A stretch of 64,000 nucleotides of DNA, taken from assembly GCA_013398955.1 (NCBI GenBank), contig VWPU01005343.1:481-64480 (forward strand). The letters are read 5' to 3'. The notes beneath the pieces are model-generated. The model did no database searches. It saw only the letters and a program-made list of their open reading frames with translations, and was not told where the DNA came from. Positions 48,201 through 61,300 of the stretch are shown here, piece by piece (position 1 is the first letter of the stretch; each line of letters opens with the position of its first letter). This stretch comes from Callaeas wilsoni (lineage: Eukaryota; Chordata; Aves; Passeriformes; Callaeidae). Both the position numbers and the translations under genes were made by a program.

Positions 48201-51200
48201 TGTTTAGAGATAACATTTATTTCTTTCTTACTTACTTCCTGGCACCAAAAGAATCCCACCTCCTCCTAAATCCACCCTTCCACCCTGCAAAGGGTGTGGT
48301 AAAAGACCTGCTTTTCACCCCTCTGGCCCCACACTTGTGATGCATGAGGTGGTGCTAAAAGAGGAAACTGCAGGTTTAGGGTGCAGCACCTTCGGTAAAC
48401 ATCTCCAGTGCCTCCCTTTAACAGCACAAATAATTACAAACAAACGTTGAGAAAGCACACTCCATAAAAAGTATCGCTGGAGCACTTGAGCAGATCCCTG
48501 CTCCAGTTTTTTAGGCTGCTCCAAATACCAGCGTGACAGACATGTTTATGTACACTGCCATGAAGTAGAGCTATTTGATTTAGTTCCTCAATTATTTAAA
48601 TAAACATTTGAACTGACCTAGCAGAGATGCACAGCCTGTATATTTTAAGTAAGGTGTAAGATAAACAAAATTAAGAATCCCCTCTTAACCCAAATAATTA
48701 TTAAACCTTAAGAGAATCAGAGAATTACTGTTTGGTCAATAATATGGATAAATCAGCACTTAAGAGGGTTCCATCACCACACTGATTTCAGACCTTCTCT
48801 ACAGCATTTAGGATCAATATAATAAGAACTTCCACAATTAGTACTTTTAACAAAGTAGGGAACACACCATGTAAGAGTTACACCTTATAGGAGCCAGAAA
48901 TATAGGTAATAGACAATATTTTGGCCGAGTTACAAACCATCCATTTTAGACAATTTTAGTGCAAATAATATGCTGTAGACAGCTGGTTTATAAGCAGCTC
49001 CATAGAAAGCTGATAGCCACATTTAAAAGCAGCTTGATCAGGACATTTTGATTTTGGACGATGAACAAATGCTGTTTTAGAATGTGTTTTGCCAAGCTCC
49101 AACCCTGTTAGAACTGGCAGGATAAGATATTTACTGACACATACACTAAAATAATAAGAGGTTATAAGTGCTTGACAGTTGGACTTGATACATGAAGACC
49201 AACTAGCAGGGCAATATTTAGAGGACACAAACCTCTTCCATTTGTGACTCTGGAGAACTACAAAATACTTGGCAAAGGCTTGCCAGAATTTCGCATTTTT
49301 ACCTAATTTGGGAATGACTGTCAGCTGTTCTCCACTTAGAGGATGCACAGGCTCCAGCATCCATGCGACTTCAACAGCAGACATCTGGACCACTCTAGGA
49401 TGAGACCTGCAGCACTTCTGCACCAGGAAGTGTTTGCACCCTGCTGTCACATCAGTGCAATCACTGATCTCCCAGTCTAGGTTTAGCCCTGTCACAGTCA
49501 GACAATTCAGTTACGCTCTGTCAGTCCCATCAACTTTTCCTATATGCTTCATGCAAAATACACAGCTGCCATCCTCCAAGGAAAACTCAACATATAACTC
49601 AAGGGACAAAGCCGCACTGTGAGATGGGGACAGATCTCATCCACGTAACTCTAAGCATCATCATATCATCCAGAGTATGGTCTTGCACCCCTTTAGGTCC
49701 CCCCAGAGATGAGTTTCCAGGGCAGAGTGGTTAAGAGGAATCAATGGTTTCAGCAGCTGCACTATAACTATTTGTTACAAGGCAGCTGGGACTACCACAA
49801 GCAGGCTGTAAAGGCAGTAGAGATGCTAATGTACATTTAAATACCTTGAACACTGGTTGCCCTTGTGAGCTATTATTCCCACCTCCTGCCAAAAATAACA
49901 AAACCCAAAACCAACCCACCCAAAACAACAAGCAAATGCTGTTTGAAAGGCATCTAGTCTCCCAAAAGCATTTTCTGTTAGAGGTTACTATCAGATAACA
50001 CAGTTATATTACCTAAAACATCCTCAGTGAATTAATCTTTCACAAGTTAAAGCAGCTTTTCTTGAATACTCATAAGAACAAAACATTGTTGCAATACTGT
50101 CTACAGGACTAGGCAGGCTTCTTCTAGGAAGGGGAGAGTTTCTTGCATTAAAAAGGTATTTAAAGTCAACAAGTCATAGCCAATGTTAGTTTAGCTGTAA
50201 GATTCAAAGTGATTGCACTTGAATCATTCTATAGATACAGCGCTGCTGACATAAAGAACACGGCAGTGAGAGGTTCAGCCTATACAAGCATGATTGATTG
50301 TTTAGAAAACAAAGCTAATCTAGTGGTTGTTTCTTTATGCAAGGCTAATTGCATACCAGCTAGAGTGCCTTTCCAGATCATTCTCACAGGCAGAATGAAT
50401 TTGTGGTCAGATAACATCATCGGTATTTCTCTAAATAGGCAGAGCTGCTTTAATACTTGCAGGCACTGAAAGCAGCATTTGTGAAGAGCAAAACAATGAA
50501 GGAAACACCAAAACTGCAGTGCACAAAATAGCTTGATACTGAAGTGTAACAGCTGAGCTGGCAGGTTATCCTACAAGATATCTAATATCCTCAGAAAGGA
50601 ATGGGATCCTCTCTGCAAAGTGCACTCAGAGAACAAGCAATCTCTTTTGCTCATTCTATTACCCTGGATAGATCCTGAAATCTCAAGCCAAGGAGGAAAT
50701 CCAGAGAAAGAAGTAGTAACCTGAACACCTGACAAGATAAGTTTGGCTTTGTGCCTTTATTGTTTTAAGACACCAAAATACACGTGCAGTTAGTATAAGA
50801 CATCTTCAGAGGAAGGAATAGAAAAGGGACTCCACAGACTATGAGTAGGTGCAAATAACAGCTACAACATAAAGACTGAGTATCTCCTTAAACTTTTAAA
50901 AGGCACACCAACTACAGCTTGGAGAGTAACACGTGAAAATTGATGATTTGAAGGATAAACAGGAACAGCAATGTCTTGCTCAGATAAATCTTTAGGATTA
51001 GTCTAACAGGCACCTAACATTAAAGGACCTCTCAGCTCAGGGGCTGTCGGGCTATTCACAGAACAGAGGAAGAACTCACCAAACTGTGAGCTCACCAGTG
51101 AATGCTGCCTTCAGTGCACTGAGGCTACCTGCTTATGCATCTCAACAGACTGACAGGAGCATTCTCTAAACTTGAGTAATTACATCTAGCAAGAGTGTGG

Positions 51201-54200
51201 GCTTCACAAAGACAGTTAAGTTAAATAGCTCTCATTCACCTTCTGTCATCCACATACCTTTATTATAGTGCTTAAAGTTTGTGGTTGCATCATTGACTTT
51301 TCCTCATCTTGCTCCACTCACATTCAGTCTGGATTCGTCTCTGCTGCTCTGCTCAGATGGCAGAAGAAATACCAGAACAAGATTTTTAGTCTCTTTTCTG
51401 TGGTTTAATCATTATGGTTTGGCAGCAGCTCTTGAGAACAGGCACAGCACAAGACAGGGACTCAGCTTTGTAAGCTCTCAGAGCTTTCTGTTCTCTGATC
51501 CTAAACGTATAAAGGATGCAGAGTCTTCTCATTGCTCCTCTGGAAAGCTGAGCCTGACCTCACAGAATTCCAGATGTTACATTTTCAGCTGCCTGATCTG
51601 TCACTCCTAATCAACTTGCAACTTACTATTTTGAGATTCTACTTGCAATAATATATTAAATTTCTCCATTTTAAAAACTGTCTTGATGTGCATCTTCCAG
51701 GAGATGGCAACTGCCCACAGCAGCATCCCAAGCAGGGAGCATCACTAATGGCAGAGGTCAGACAAAGGATGACGGGAGCACACATACACCTGGCTGAAGC
51801 TGTTTGGTGTTTTGGACTAGATAAATTTCAAAGGGATGTTCTCTTTCTATGCTGCAGAAGAAATCATAGGCTTGCATCTGTGGGGGAAAATGGGGCAGAC
51901 CAGGAGGACAGCTGTAATTTCTACAAGGACGTAAGTTGCAAAACGAAAGCCAGATACTTGAATGAATACTGCACATATTACCTAATCTCAACTTTTCAAA
52001 GAGTTTTACATCTTCAGACTATTTCTTTAAACAACTGCTCTACTTTTAACTGAACGCTTTCTCTTATCAGTTTATTCTGGTACAAGATAGTGGCTTGGCT
52101 TCTACCCCAGTTCCCATGAAGAGAGTTAACATATACAGATTCCTTTCTCTAACATCACAACCAGCTAAATCCATTTATCACACGTGGAGTGGGTAAGGGA
52201 TACGAAATTCATTCCTGAATTATTTTGCTGTCTCACTGTCTGCAAGGTGCTTAGAAGTAACAGTTTGCTGGAATTAACAGACTTGTCATTCAACTTTACC
52301 ACCTACTTGGCAAAGTCCTTGAAAAGCAGACAAAAAGTTGTTACCTTCATATAGTGATGTATATAGTCCTAAGTATTTGAAGTGCTACACCTGCTTAAGT
52401 ATACAGCTGTTAAGAACAGGCAAACCAAAAATATGACGTGAATGAGGCTTTGAGCAACTGTTAATTATCCTGGTGACACCATAGTGACATTCATTTTGCC
52501 TAGAATTTCTAAAAGCCTTGTGTAAGCACTTTGACATATTGGATAGCTTGTTATAGGCCTCTGGTTCAAGGGAGAGATTTTATAATTGATTCTAGATAAG
52601 TAGAATTGCCTCAATTTGGTCACTCAGGAAGTGTTCCAGGGAAAATCCTACTCTGAAACATTTGAAGGTTTTAATAAATTAGCAGTCACGTAGGATTTCA
52701 CAAGTCTTATTAATAAGCAGCAGGATGTGCCATGCATCCCTCAATATATTCAGGCTCTGTCAAACTTAGATGAAACCATCACTGAAGTGGGCAGGACATT
52801 CAGACAGAGTGCATTACAACAGCTTCCACGAATGTTGCTGTGAAGAGTAGCTGACTACAAAACAGTATTTCCAAGCAGGGTATCAGGAGCTTTCTAGTGT
52901 TGGTCCAGAAGTTTCAGCCCATGCACTGAGAGCAGGTTTACTGAACAGGGATCTGCCTGTAAGGATAGTGCGAAATAAAATCAAAAAACCTAGTAAATAT
53001 TTATTCAAACACTGCTCCTGCTAGTGGTTTAGAGAAGGGACTGCACATTTTTCAGGAAGACTTGTGGATTCCAGCAGAGAAGCACAACCCAAGTCAGTAC
53101 ATCCTGTTGCAAGGACATATTCTTCCTTCTGCCCTAATATTGTCTTAGAGGTGAGGATCACCTCATATGACAAATGATTCCTCATCAAGCACAACAACAT
53201 TCAAACCAAACACTTCAGTGAGCAAAGCACACTGCACATCAGATTGAGCCAAGCAGAAGAAACTGGGAGAGGAAATAATCAAATGGACATGAGCCAGAAG
53301 ACATGACTACAAAGTCTGAAAGGCATGAGATTATTTTACATCTCTAAACAAAGTCTTGACAGAGGGTTTCAAATGTAGGAGCTGTTGAAAGAATAACAGG
53401 AAGTGATCTCTCCATCAGAAAGGTAGTGACTGGCCCAAGTTATAACCAGAATTAGAGAACATTTTCTATGTGCTATGGGTAACAGAAGTGCTATTATCCA
53501 TCATGAGGAGAACAACCAGCAGGTTCACTCCTGCCTTGCCCCACTCATGGATCAACTTCTCATGGCTCTACAAGCTGAGGTTGCTTCCTGCCATTCTTTC
53601 ATCTTCACTTGCGAGTGCACATGCAATTTCCCACTGCCCAGAGCCCACAAAGGCACAGACATTTGCATGTGCTGCACGTGCAGGTGTGAGTCTTCAGCAG
53701 TAACATAGGAAGCTGAGGAAGAAAACTATTCATTTCTTGTAGCTTGTGAACAAGAAAGTACATCTAGTATTTGACTAACAAAATCTTAAAGTTAATGCAA
53801 GTTACTGGTCAGCACAGAGGTATTTGACATTTTACACTTTAGTCACTTGTCAGAGTGAGGAAGCCCTTAGGGTGATAAATTTCATGGTTACTGAACCTTA
53901 TTTTAATGAAATACATGGCTTGCCCTTCTGGGCTGCATTTTATTTTGGCACTTTTACTGAGAACATTGTGCTTAGTCATTTTACTTTTTCAATTAGGATC
54001 AGTATATGCAATAAAGTAATGTTTTTATCATTTGAACAATCACCTGCCAGATTTTCAGGAGGAATAAGATTTGATTAAAGCAATCAGCAGTTAACCATAA
54101 CATATCCTTAAATGTTTCAAGTTTTAAAAGCCTAAACAGATTTGAAATAATTTAATGTTGCTTAGTACAGCAGTCAAGATTTAACAGATAAAACAAGGGT

Positions 54201-56423
54201 AGCACATCCCTGTTATCTCATTTAAGTGAAATGCATTTATCATCCTGTAAAAGCTTTAAGTTTTCATTCTTACAGTAACAAATTTTAAAGTTCAATGTAT
54301 TACCTCTATATAAATATTTCTGCAAAACACATGGGCAGACTTTTGACTGATAGACTTCTCTGGAGAAGCACAGATGATCATATAGTAAAACAGTCATAAT
54401 TCAAATGGTCACTTCCATTTTGTTTTAAACCTTTCCTTTTAAGACAAAAGATATTTAAATTTAAGTTTCAATTCCACATTAAAACAGCCATGATGTGTCT
54501 GTTACTATCCTTAACTTGTATTCTGGTTTTCAATTAAGCTGCAGTCAGTTTAAGTTACCTTAACTGGGGTAGAGTATTAGGGGATAAAAAGTCTTAGTTT
54601 ATCAGGAAGAAAATAAAACCTGCAGAAAAGAATTCACATGGTACCTGCAAAATTCCTCCTACTTATCTGTAGTAATGTGAACAGCAGGGTGTATAAGTCA
54701 AAGAAATTTTTCCTAGGAAAGCTTTTTCACCTTCCTTTGACAACTTCGTGTGCCCTTGCTCACCAATCACACATGAAGTCTGGAAAAACAGAATGAATAT
54801 AAAATGTGCAACTGTATTCTGTATTTTACCTGATGAAAGAATACTTGTCATGTTACAATAAGCATCAACCAGGCTTAAATCTTCACTGGCAAGGAGAGTA
54901 AAACAGCCTTAAAAACATGGAACTGAAATTAGCATAGACAAAATTCCCAGGTATGAAATGTTAATTCCTTCTGAAGAACAGTGCAATCAAAACAGACTCA
55001 GTTTAGTTTAGGACACATGGGCTAAACCAGCCATCTGGGTAGAATCTTGAGAGGCCTGGTTCCAGATTTCTTTGCTGAACAGAAAACAAACTGCACACAT
55101 GTATGTGCCTTCTCACATGCTTTTTATTAAACACTCCCTACCATGAGAGGCAGGTCTGGCAACCATTTGCTGAGATTACACTATTTCAGAAGCACTGACA
55201 CTTCTATGTACAGCCACAGCTGAATCCCACTAGTCTGTGAGCAGTGACACTTGTCTGTCACTTTGGATACATCCTCCCCACATATGTCGGGAGTGAAACC
55301 CACCACCTACCTGATGAAAAAAGCTTCCCAGACTTTCAGGCTTTTGCTGTACGATCTACAGTTTAATTCTGTGCCTAAACTATTTAGAAGTCTTGGGAGT
55401 GCAGATCTAACATGAAATTACAGGCCCAGATATAAACAATGTAAGATGCATTCACCATTCATGTAAGCCTGCTGTATTTTCATTATTCCCTGCAAGGCTG
55501 GAAGGGTCACAGCATTATTACAAGCCTAAGCCCTTTCAGATACAAAAAGACAGACTTGTGTGGCTTTAGTCTTAGCTGCTCACATCAAGCAACTCAGAGC
55601 TCCAGTTTGTCCTGTGAGGCCAACAAATTAATGAAGGAAAATTCTGGGCTCTTGCTTGCTTTAGCAGATAGGATGGAGCAGAGAAGTTTCCAGCTTTGGC
55701 TTCCTGCTTTCCTCTCAGTTCGGTCCAATATTTAAAAAATTTCTCTGGTGAAAGCCAAGAATTGGCCGGTGTTCTTGTTATTCTCATTCTTTGAAAAGAT
55801 ATGACTATTACCCAGACAGTGAGAAAGGAAGTTATTTAATCCCTACATCAATAGTGAGTAAGAAAATAAAGTATTATAATGGCATGAGTATAACCGCATC
55901 AGGTAGAATTAAAAATTATGCTGGACAGTCATTAATGCAAAAATAAGGAACGCATTTTTATTTAATATTTTGACACAAGCAGGCTTCCACTCATTTGCTG
56001 AGTTACAGGGAAATGCAATATTAATGAACTGAATGCTGCTACTGGAGATAAACCAAGTGTTGTTTTCATTTGCACAGTACTTCCACCCTGATCACACTCA
56101 TTTAGATGCAAAAAGGAGAGTATAGTGCATAGTGAAGGTGTTATAAATACAGAGCTGAAGTATTTAAACATATGCCCTTACCAGAAAATATTCCTTTAGT
56201 ATTAAAGCTTGGGGAACCACTACCAACACCTCTTTATTTCAGACTTTTTTTTCCACAGAGAAAGCAATTTTACTGTGAATGCCTAAAGCACAGAACTGCA
56301 GCAGCTTTCTTATCCCATCTCCTAGGGCAAGATCTCCAAATCATTTGGAAAGCAGCAATTTCTGCATGTAAAGCTGAAATCTTATTCCCTACTTACTTAA
56401 AGTATTTGTCTTTTATAAGCTAT

Positions 56424-56495
56424 AGTGTGTGTGTACATATCTATATATCTGTGTACATATCTATATATCTATATATCTATATATATATATATACA
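56424..56495 (+). repeat. GT / CTATAT simple repeat with an exact 20-bp duplication
   Basis: A GTGTGTGT start is followed by two exact copies of GTGTACATATCTATATATCT (56431-56450 and 56451-56470), then CTATAT units and a TA run. Slippage expansion of a compound microsatellite is the simplest explanation. Confidence 0.9.
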
Positions 56496-58228
56496 GTCAA
56501 TACAGTAATCGCATGAAGAGATTTAAAGCTTTCTCTGGAAGGGATGTTTGACCATGGGCCACTTACCAGCAGTGGCTTTGTCAGTGGTAGCCCCTAAAAC
56601 CTCAAAGATCAAAAAAGGCCATCGGGGACACATCAGTTACTGAATTTCAGACAGACAGAATGAGGCTGTGATCCACAATCAGGGCAACTTACCAGCTTCG
56701 TTGAAGGATCTTGCAAGTGAGATACTCAGCAATACATGGACTCCTCACAGAGCCACACAGACAGGGAGTCTGTTGACAAAGAGCTTCTTAAAGAGGCTGA
56801 AGTGCAGGGAACAGTGTAGCCAGTATTGTACCAGTGATAAATTCAGGCATTAATTACAACCAGTTATTCAGTAACCAGCCTTAACAAAGAACTGGAACTG
56901 ATCTCTTAGAATGTGTTAATTTAGGAGCATAGTTAATGAGAAAGAGAAAACTACGAAGTGCAGTTCAGGGAAACACCACGCAGCGTTGGGCTGCTGGAAA
57001 GAGCTGGAAGTTTGTGCTCTGATGAATGTACATGCTTCATAGCTTGCAGTTATTGAGCACTGGGGGTTTTTTTGTTTAAGTGTATCTCTACCACGAATAG
57101 GTAGGATGATGCATTAAAATCTGTTCAATGAGCACAGAGTCAATTTTATACTGAGCATACCTGAGACTCATTGGGTTTTACATTGACAAAGGGATGTTAC
57201 AGAGATCTAGCCATGAACAGGCTAAGAATACCCTGGGACAAAGTAGTGAGGCTTTATCTTAAGTCATCACACCTAGACTATTACTTGCCTACAAATACAT
57301 CCTGCTGTTCCTAACCAGTAAAAGACTTACTAACAATACAATACCAAACTCACTAGACACAGGGGCATCCGATGTTAGCACAAAATTCACTGTATGGGAA
57401 CCCAAACCCTTTTATATACAGCTTAATTGGGGACTACTGCACAATTGAAAGGCCGTGGTACTGTCCAGGTCATATGCATACAAAGAAGATTAGAGATCCC
57501 ACTAGTGCTATAGGGTCAAAAGGCTTATTTTCAACTGGCACCCTGAATTGTCACGCAAACTATTCCAGAGCAATTGTCTGGAAGAGGACACACCTTATCT
57601 GATTCAATTCCATTTCTCCAGTAGACTGAAAGATCTATTATGCAGCTGCATAATGAGAGTTTTACCTGGCAGATGACAAATTGGAAAGGTGATTTGAAAA
57701 CAAAGCAGCAGAAAAAGCTCCAACTGTAAGGCCAGAAATGACTGTAGGAGCATGAAAGGAACAGATAACTACCCATTCACTCTCTCTTTTCGTCCATTGA
57801 ATGGAATTTTTTGACTTTTAGGAAGGTGGAAGTGCTATGATGTTGGAAACAATCAGGGTACCTGTGCACTGAGAAGTGTAAGCCTTTTCCCTCTACACCA
57901 AAGTTAGAAGCAGAACAAGAGCCAAGAAAAAGAGCAAGCCCACATTACAAGCTGATTCCCCCAGATACGAATCAGACAGCAAACGGGACATGTGCACTAG
58001 AAGTGCTGGTGTTAAAGCAAGCTGTGCATTTGTTTTGGGTTATTTTTTGAACTCTTGGGAGTTAGCTGGCCAGCCACACTACTCTAAGGAGCAATAGTTC
58101 AGACTGTCAAATCACTCCTCTGGGAGTACCCAGAGCCAGACTGCTCAGGCCAGTGTACTTGCTCAGATATTCCCCTCATAAAATGGGAGGAGTATTTTTT
58201 ACCCTGCATGTGTGCCTTCTCCCTCCCC

Positions 58229-58330
58229 ACAAAAAAACCCCCAAAAAACCAAAACAAACAAACAACAACAACAAAAAACCCCAAACAAACAAACAAAAAC
58301 CCACCAAAAACCAAAACCAAACAAAAAAAA
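58229..58330 (+). repeat. A/C-only low-complexity tract
   Basis: About 100 bases composed only of A and C on the plus strand: CAAA, CAA and AACCCC units in irregular order. There is no G or T, a strong strand asymmetry. It produces long artefactual open frames on both strands, which I disregard. Confidence 0.9.
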
Positions 58331-61300
58331 TCAACCCCCTGAAACTCTTGTTACCTGGAAGCACAGATCCAGCATCAAGGCTGTTTAAGAGTTGACTCCC
58401 AGTTCTGTTATTTGTACTTCCACACGATTGATAAGAAAGTTGTAGGTTAAACAGTGCCCACATTAAATGTATTCTGTATGCTGTGTGTAAGTGATGATAG
58501 GAAATTAAGTGGCACAGAAATCTGACTGCTTTGCAATCATCGCTTGCTGGGTTAAGCCACTGGTTTCTGGATGTGGTCCAGAAAGATTGATCATATATTC
58601 AAGGACAGAATGCAGAAGATAAGAGTGACATGCCGTTGTGCTTTTGTAAAAGAACACTGGGTTCGGCCTCCAGTTAGATCATTTATTTATCTAGCACTGA
58701 AGGGTGATAATGGCTTGTTTTCAAGTCTCCAAAATAAATGAACTATACTGCATGCAGAAGTAGTCCAGGGCAGCCAGCAGAGGATAGAAAATATGCAGGG
58801 TCAGCATAACACTGGTTTCAATTTCAGTTACAAAAACATTAGAGCTCTCACTTAAAACAAGATGAGGAAACTAGGTCCTCTCTCCCCTCTGCTGAGAAAA
58901 CCAGCCTTGCTCTCCCCAGAACACTGACAAAATCCACTTCAAACAGAGTTCAGCAAAACAATTCAGGGTAACACCTTCCTGCTGTCATTTTCACACTAGA
59001 ATTTTCTTAAAAGCGTAGTTAGCCTACTCCTTAGGACTAATCTTTATCTCCTACCCTTTTATACCTTGCTACATAAGCAGCAGCAATTGACTGACAATTT
59101 CAGTTGTGCAAGGAAAGTATGTCCCAGTCCACTCCCAGAACACCTTAGGCCACCAGATTAGTCAGTCTTCATACAACACTGCAAAAGAGATCGAGTCAAG
59201 CCTAAAGTGTCAGGCCAGCCAGGTCTTCTAAAGCTAAAATTTAATAGTCTTTATCCTTCATAAATGGGAGTCCTGGAAATCAAGTCTTCCCCAGCTTTAA
59301 CCGGGTCTTAAGTTTTATTAGTGATCCACATTGTAGAGACCAACTTCCCATCATCTATAGCTTGAGATTCATGTTTTGAGCAGAATACATGCCAGCAAGA
59401 GCCAAACCAAGGTCAGGAGTGGTTCTTAAGCCAAACTCAATCATTACCCAACAAAAGCCTTGTGTCCTGATGCTTGCCAGAGTCACTTGCCAAGAGCAAG
59501 TTTGATGAGGAAACCTGGCTGCTTGTCCCGAGTTGTTACAAAGCCGTATGCCAGCTGCAGTCTAAATGACTGCACAGCACTTGTTGGAAGTACCAGGAAG
59601 AAGGGGCTTTAGTTAATAGCCACCGTGTGCCAGTTAGGTCACAGCACAAACCAGTCCATGGCTCAGACACTGCAGTGCTCCGAACCCAGCACCGAAATGC
59701 CTAAAGTCCAGCTTTTAACTCAAGACAAATTCAGTCTTGGGCAACTCTACTGGAGGTCTAGATTTAATCGTATGAAATCAGCTCTTTTTCATGCAGAATA
59801 TCTTGTTTCACTTAGAGGAGTATTATGCTTCTGTACCACACTAAAGAGTAATCAGTTTATTTAGAACAGCAGTAATTATATCAGCTTGGATACAAGTGCC
59901 CCTCACAGTCCCGGGATGCAGGATATAATATCTGTTTACCAGTGGAAGCTTTGGGTAGTTCCTCTGGCAGGGCTGTGACCCAAATGCAAGATGTGTGGGT
60001 AACTGATAAGCTGCTGACCGTAAAAGTCACCTGACAGTAGCAGCTTACTGAAAGCATGCAGTCCTTAGTTCACAACACTCCACAGCTTAACAGTGTCTGC
60101 TTCCCTGCTTGGTTTCTGGGCTGCCCAGGATCTCCTGTCTGAAAGGTGACTCTCAGGCTGAAACATCAGCTGCCAAGCTACACACGTGGTGTCACTCATC
60201 CTGACAGCGTTCTGCTTTGACAACTGGATTGTTTTTTGATTTTGCACAGAGCCTTAAACACACAACAGCTAGAAAGTTTATTGGACTTGATACAGCCATT
60301 ACTGGGCAGGTGTAATGCTGTGCTCAGGAAAAGTATTGTTTCACTCATGCCAGTTTAGTGCTGGTATATTAAGCTAAGCAATGCCCACTGCACTCAGTAA
60401 TCCCCAAGTCAATGGGCTACTGTTGAATGAAAGTGTTCAGTAAGGCTGGCACTAAGGTGAAGGACCAGGAGCTCCAACAGAACAGGTATCAGATCAGTTA
60501 ACCCATCTCTAAGGGAAACAACTGCATACAAGGCTGTTCTGTTGGAGTTTTGGTGAATCTTATGCCTATAGCTGCAATAGGTCACAGCCTGGGATCTTGC
60601 AAGTGTTACAGATATAAAGGTCATGGGAGTGACCCTTGCAAAACCAAAACACAGCAAACAGTTCTTCATGTTACTCATTACTCTGCAAGCTGCTAAAGCT
60701 TCCTCCTCTGTCACGACAGCCTCATCACTTCCACAGGGCTCTCCTGGCAGATCAGCTGGAAAGCTCCATTTCAACTCCAATATCTTTGCCTCTGTTCACC
60801 ATGCTTTTACACTATTAAAAGTAGCCCATAGCATTGCAGTCAGTTTGAAGGACAAGTGAAGCTTGTTTTTATGTCAAACATGACACCAGCACACGTGCAC
60901 TGTTGCTCGACACACAGCTTGACCATTTGATGCAAATATTTTAGGGTAGCTTGTGGCATTAGAGGGGCAGAGGAGGTACAGACCACAAGTTAATCTCAAA
61001 AGCAACTGCCAGCTCCAGCTTCTTGTGATGGGCACTATGAAGGATTTCACTGGTTTTGCCTAACTTGCAAGTAGCAGAGTCCACATACTGTGAGTGGAAC
61101 TGGCTTTCTGCTCCAGGAATTGATGCTGGAAGTCATAATGTGCTCAACTAAGGATGACAGCAGTGCATCACAGGCAGAGTTTACAGACTCAGCTAGACAA
61201 GATCAAATGCTCCTGTGTAAAGGAACTGTTTACAGCTTAAATCAGTGTCTGCTGAAAGTCCTGAAGCGTTACATGCAGCTGTGTTCACAACTGCAGGCAT

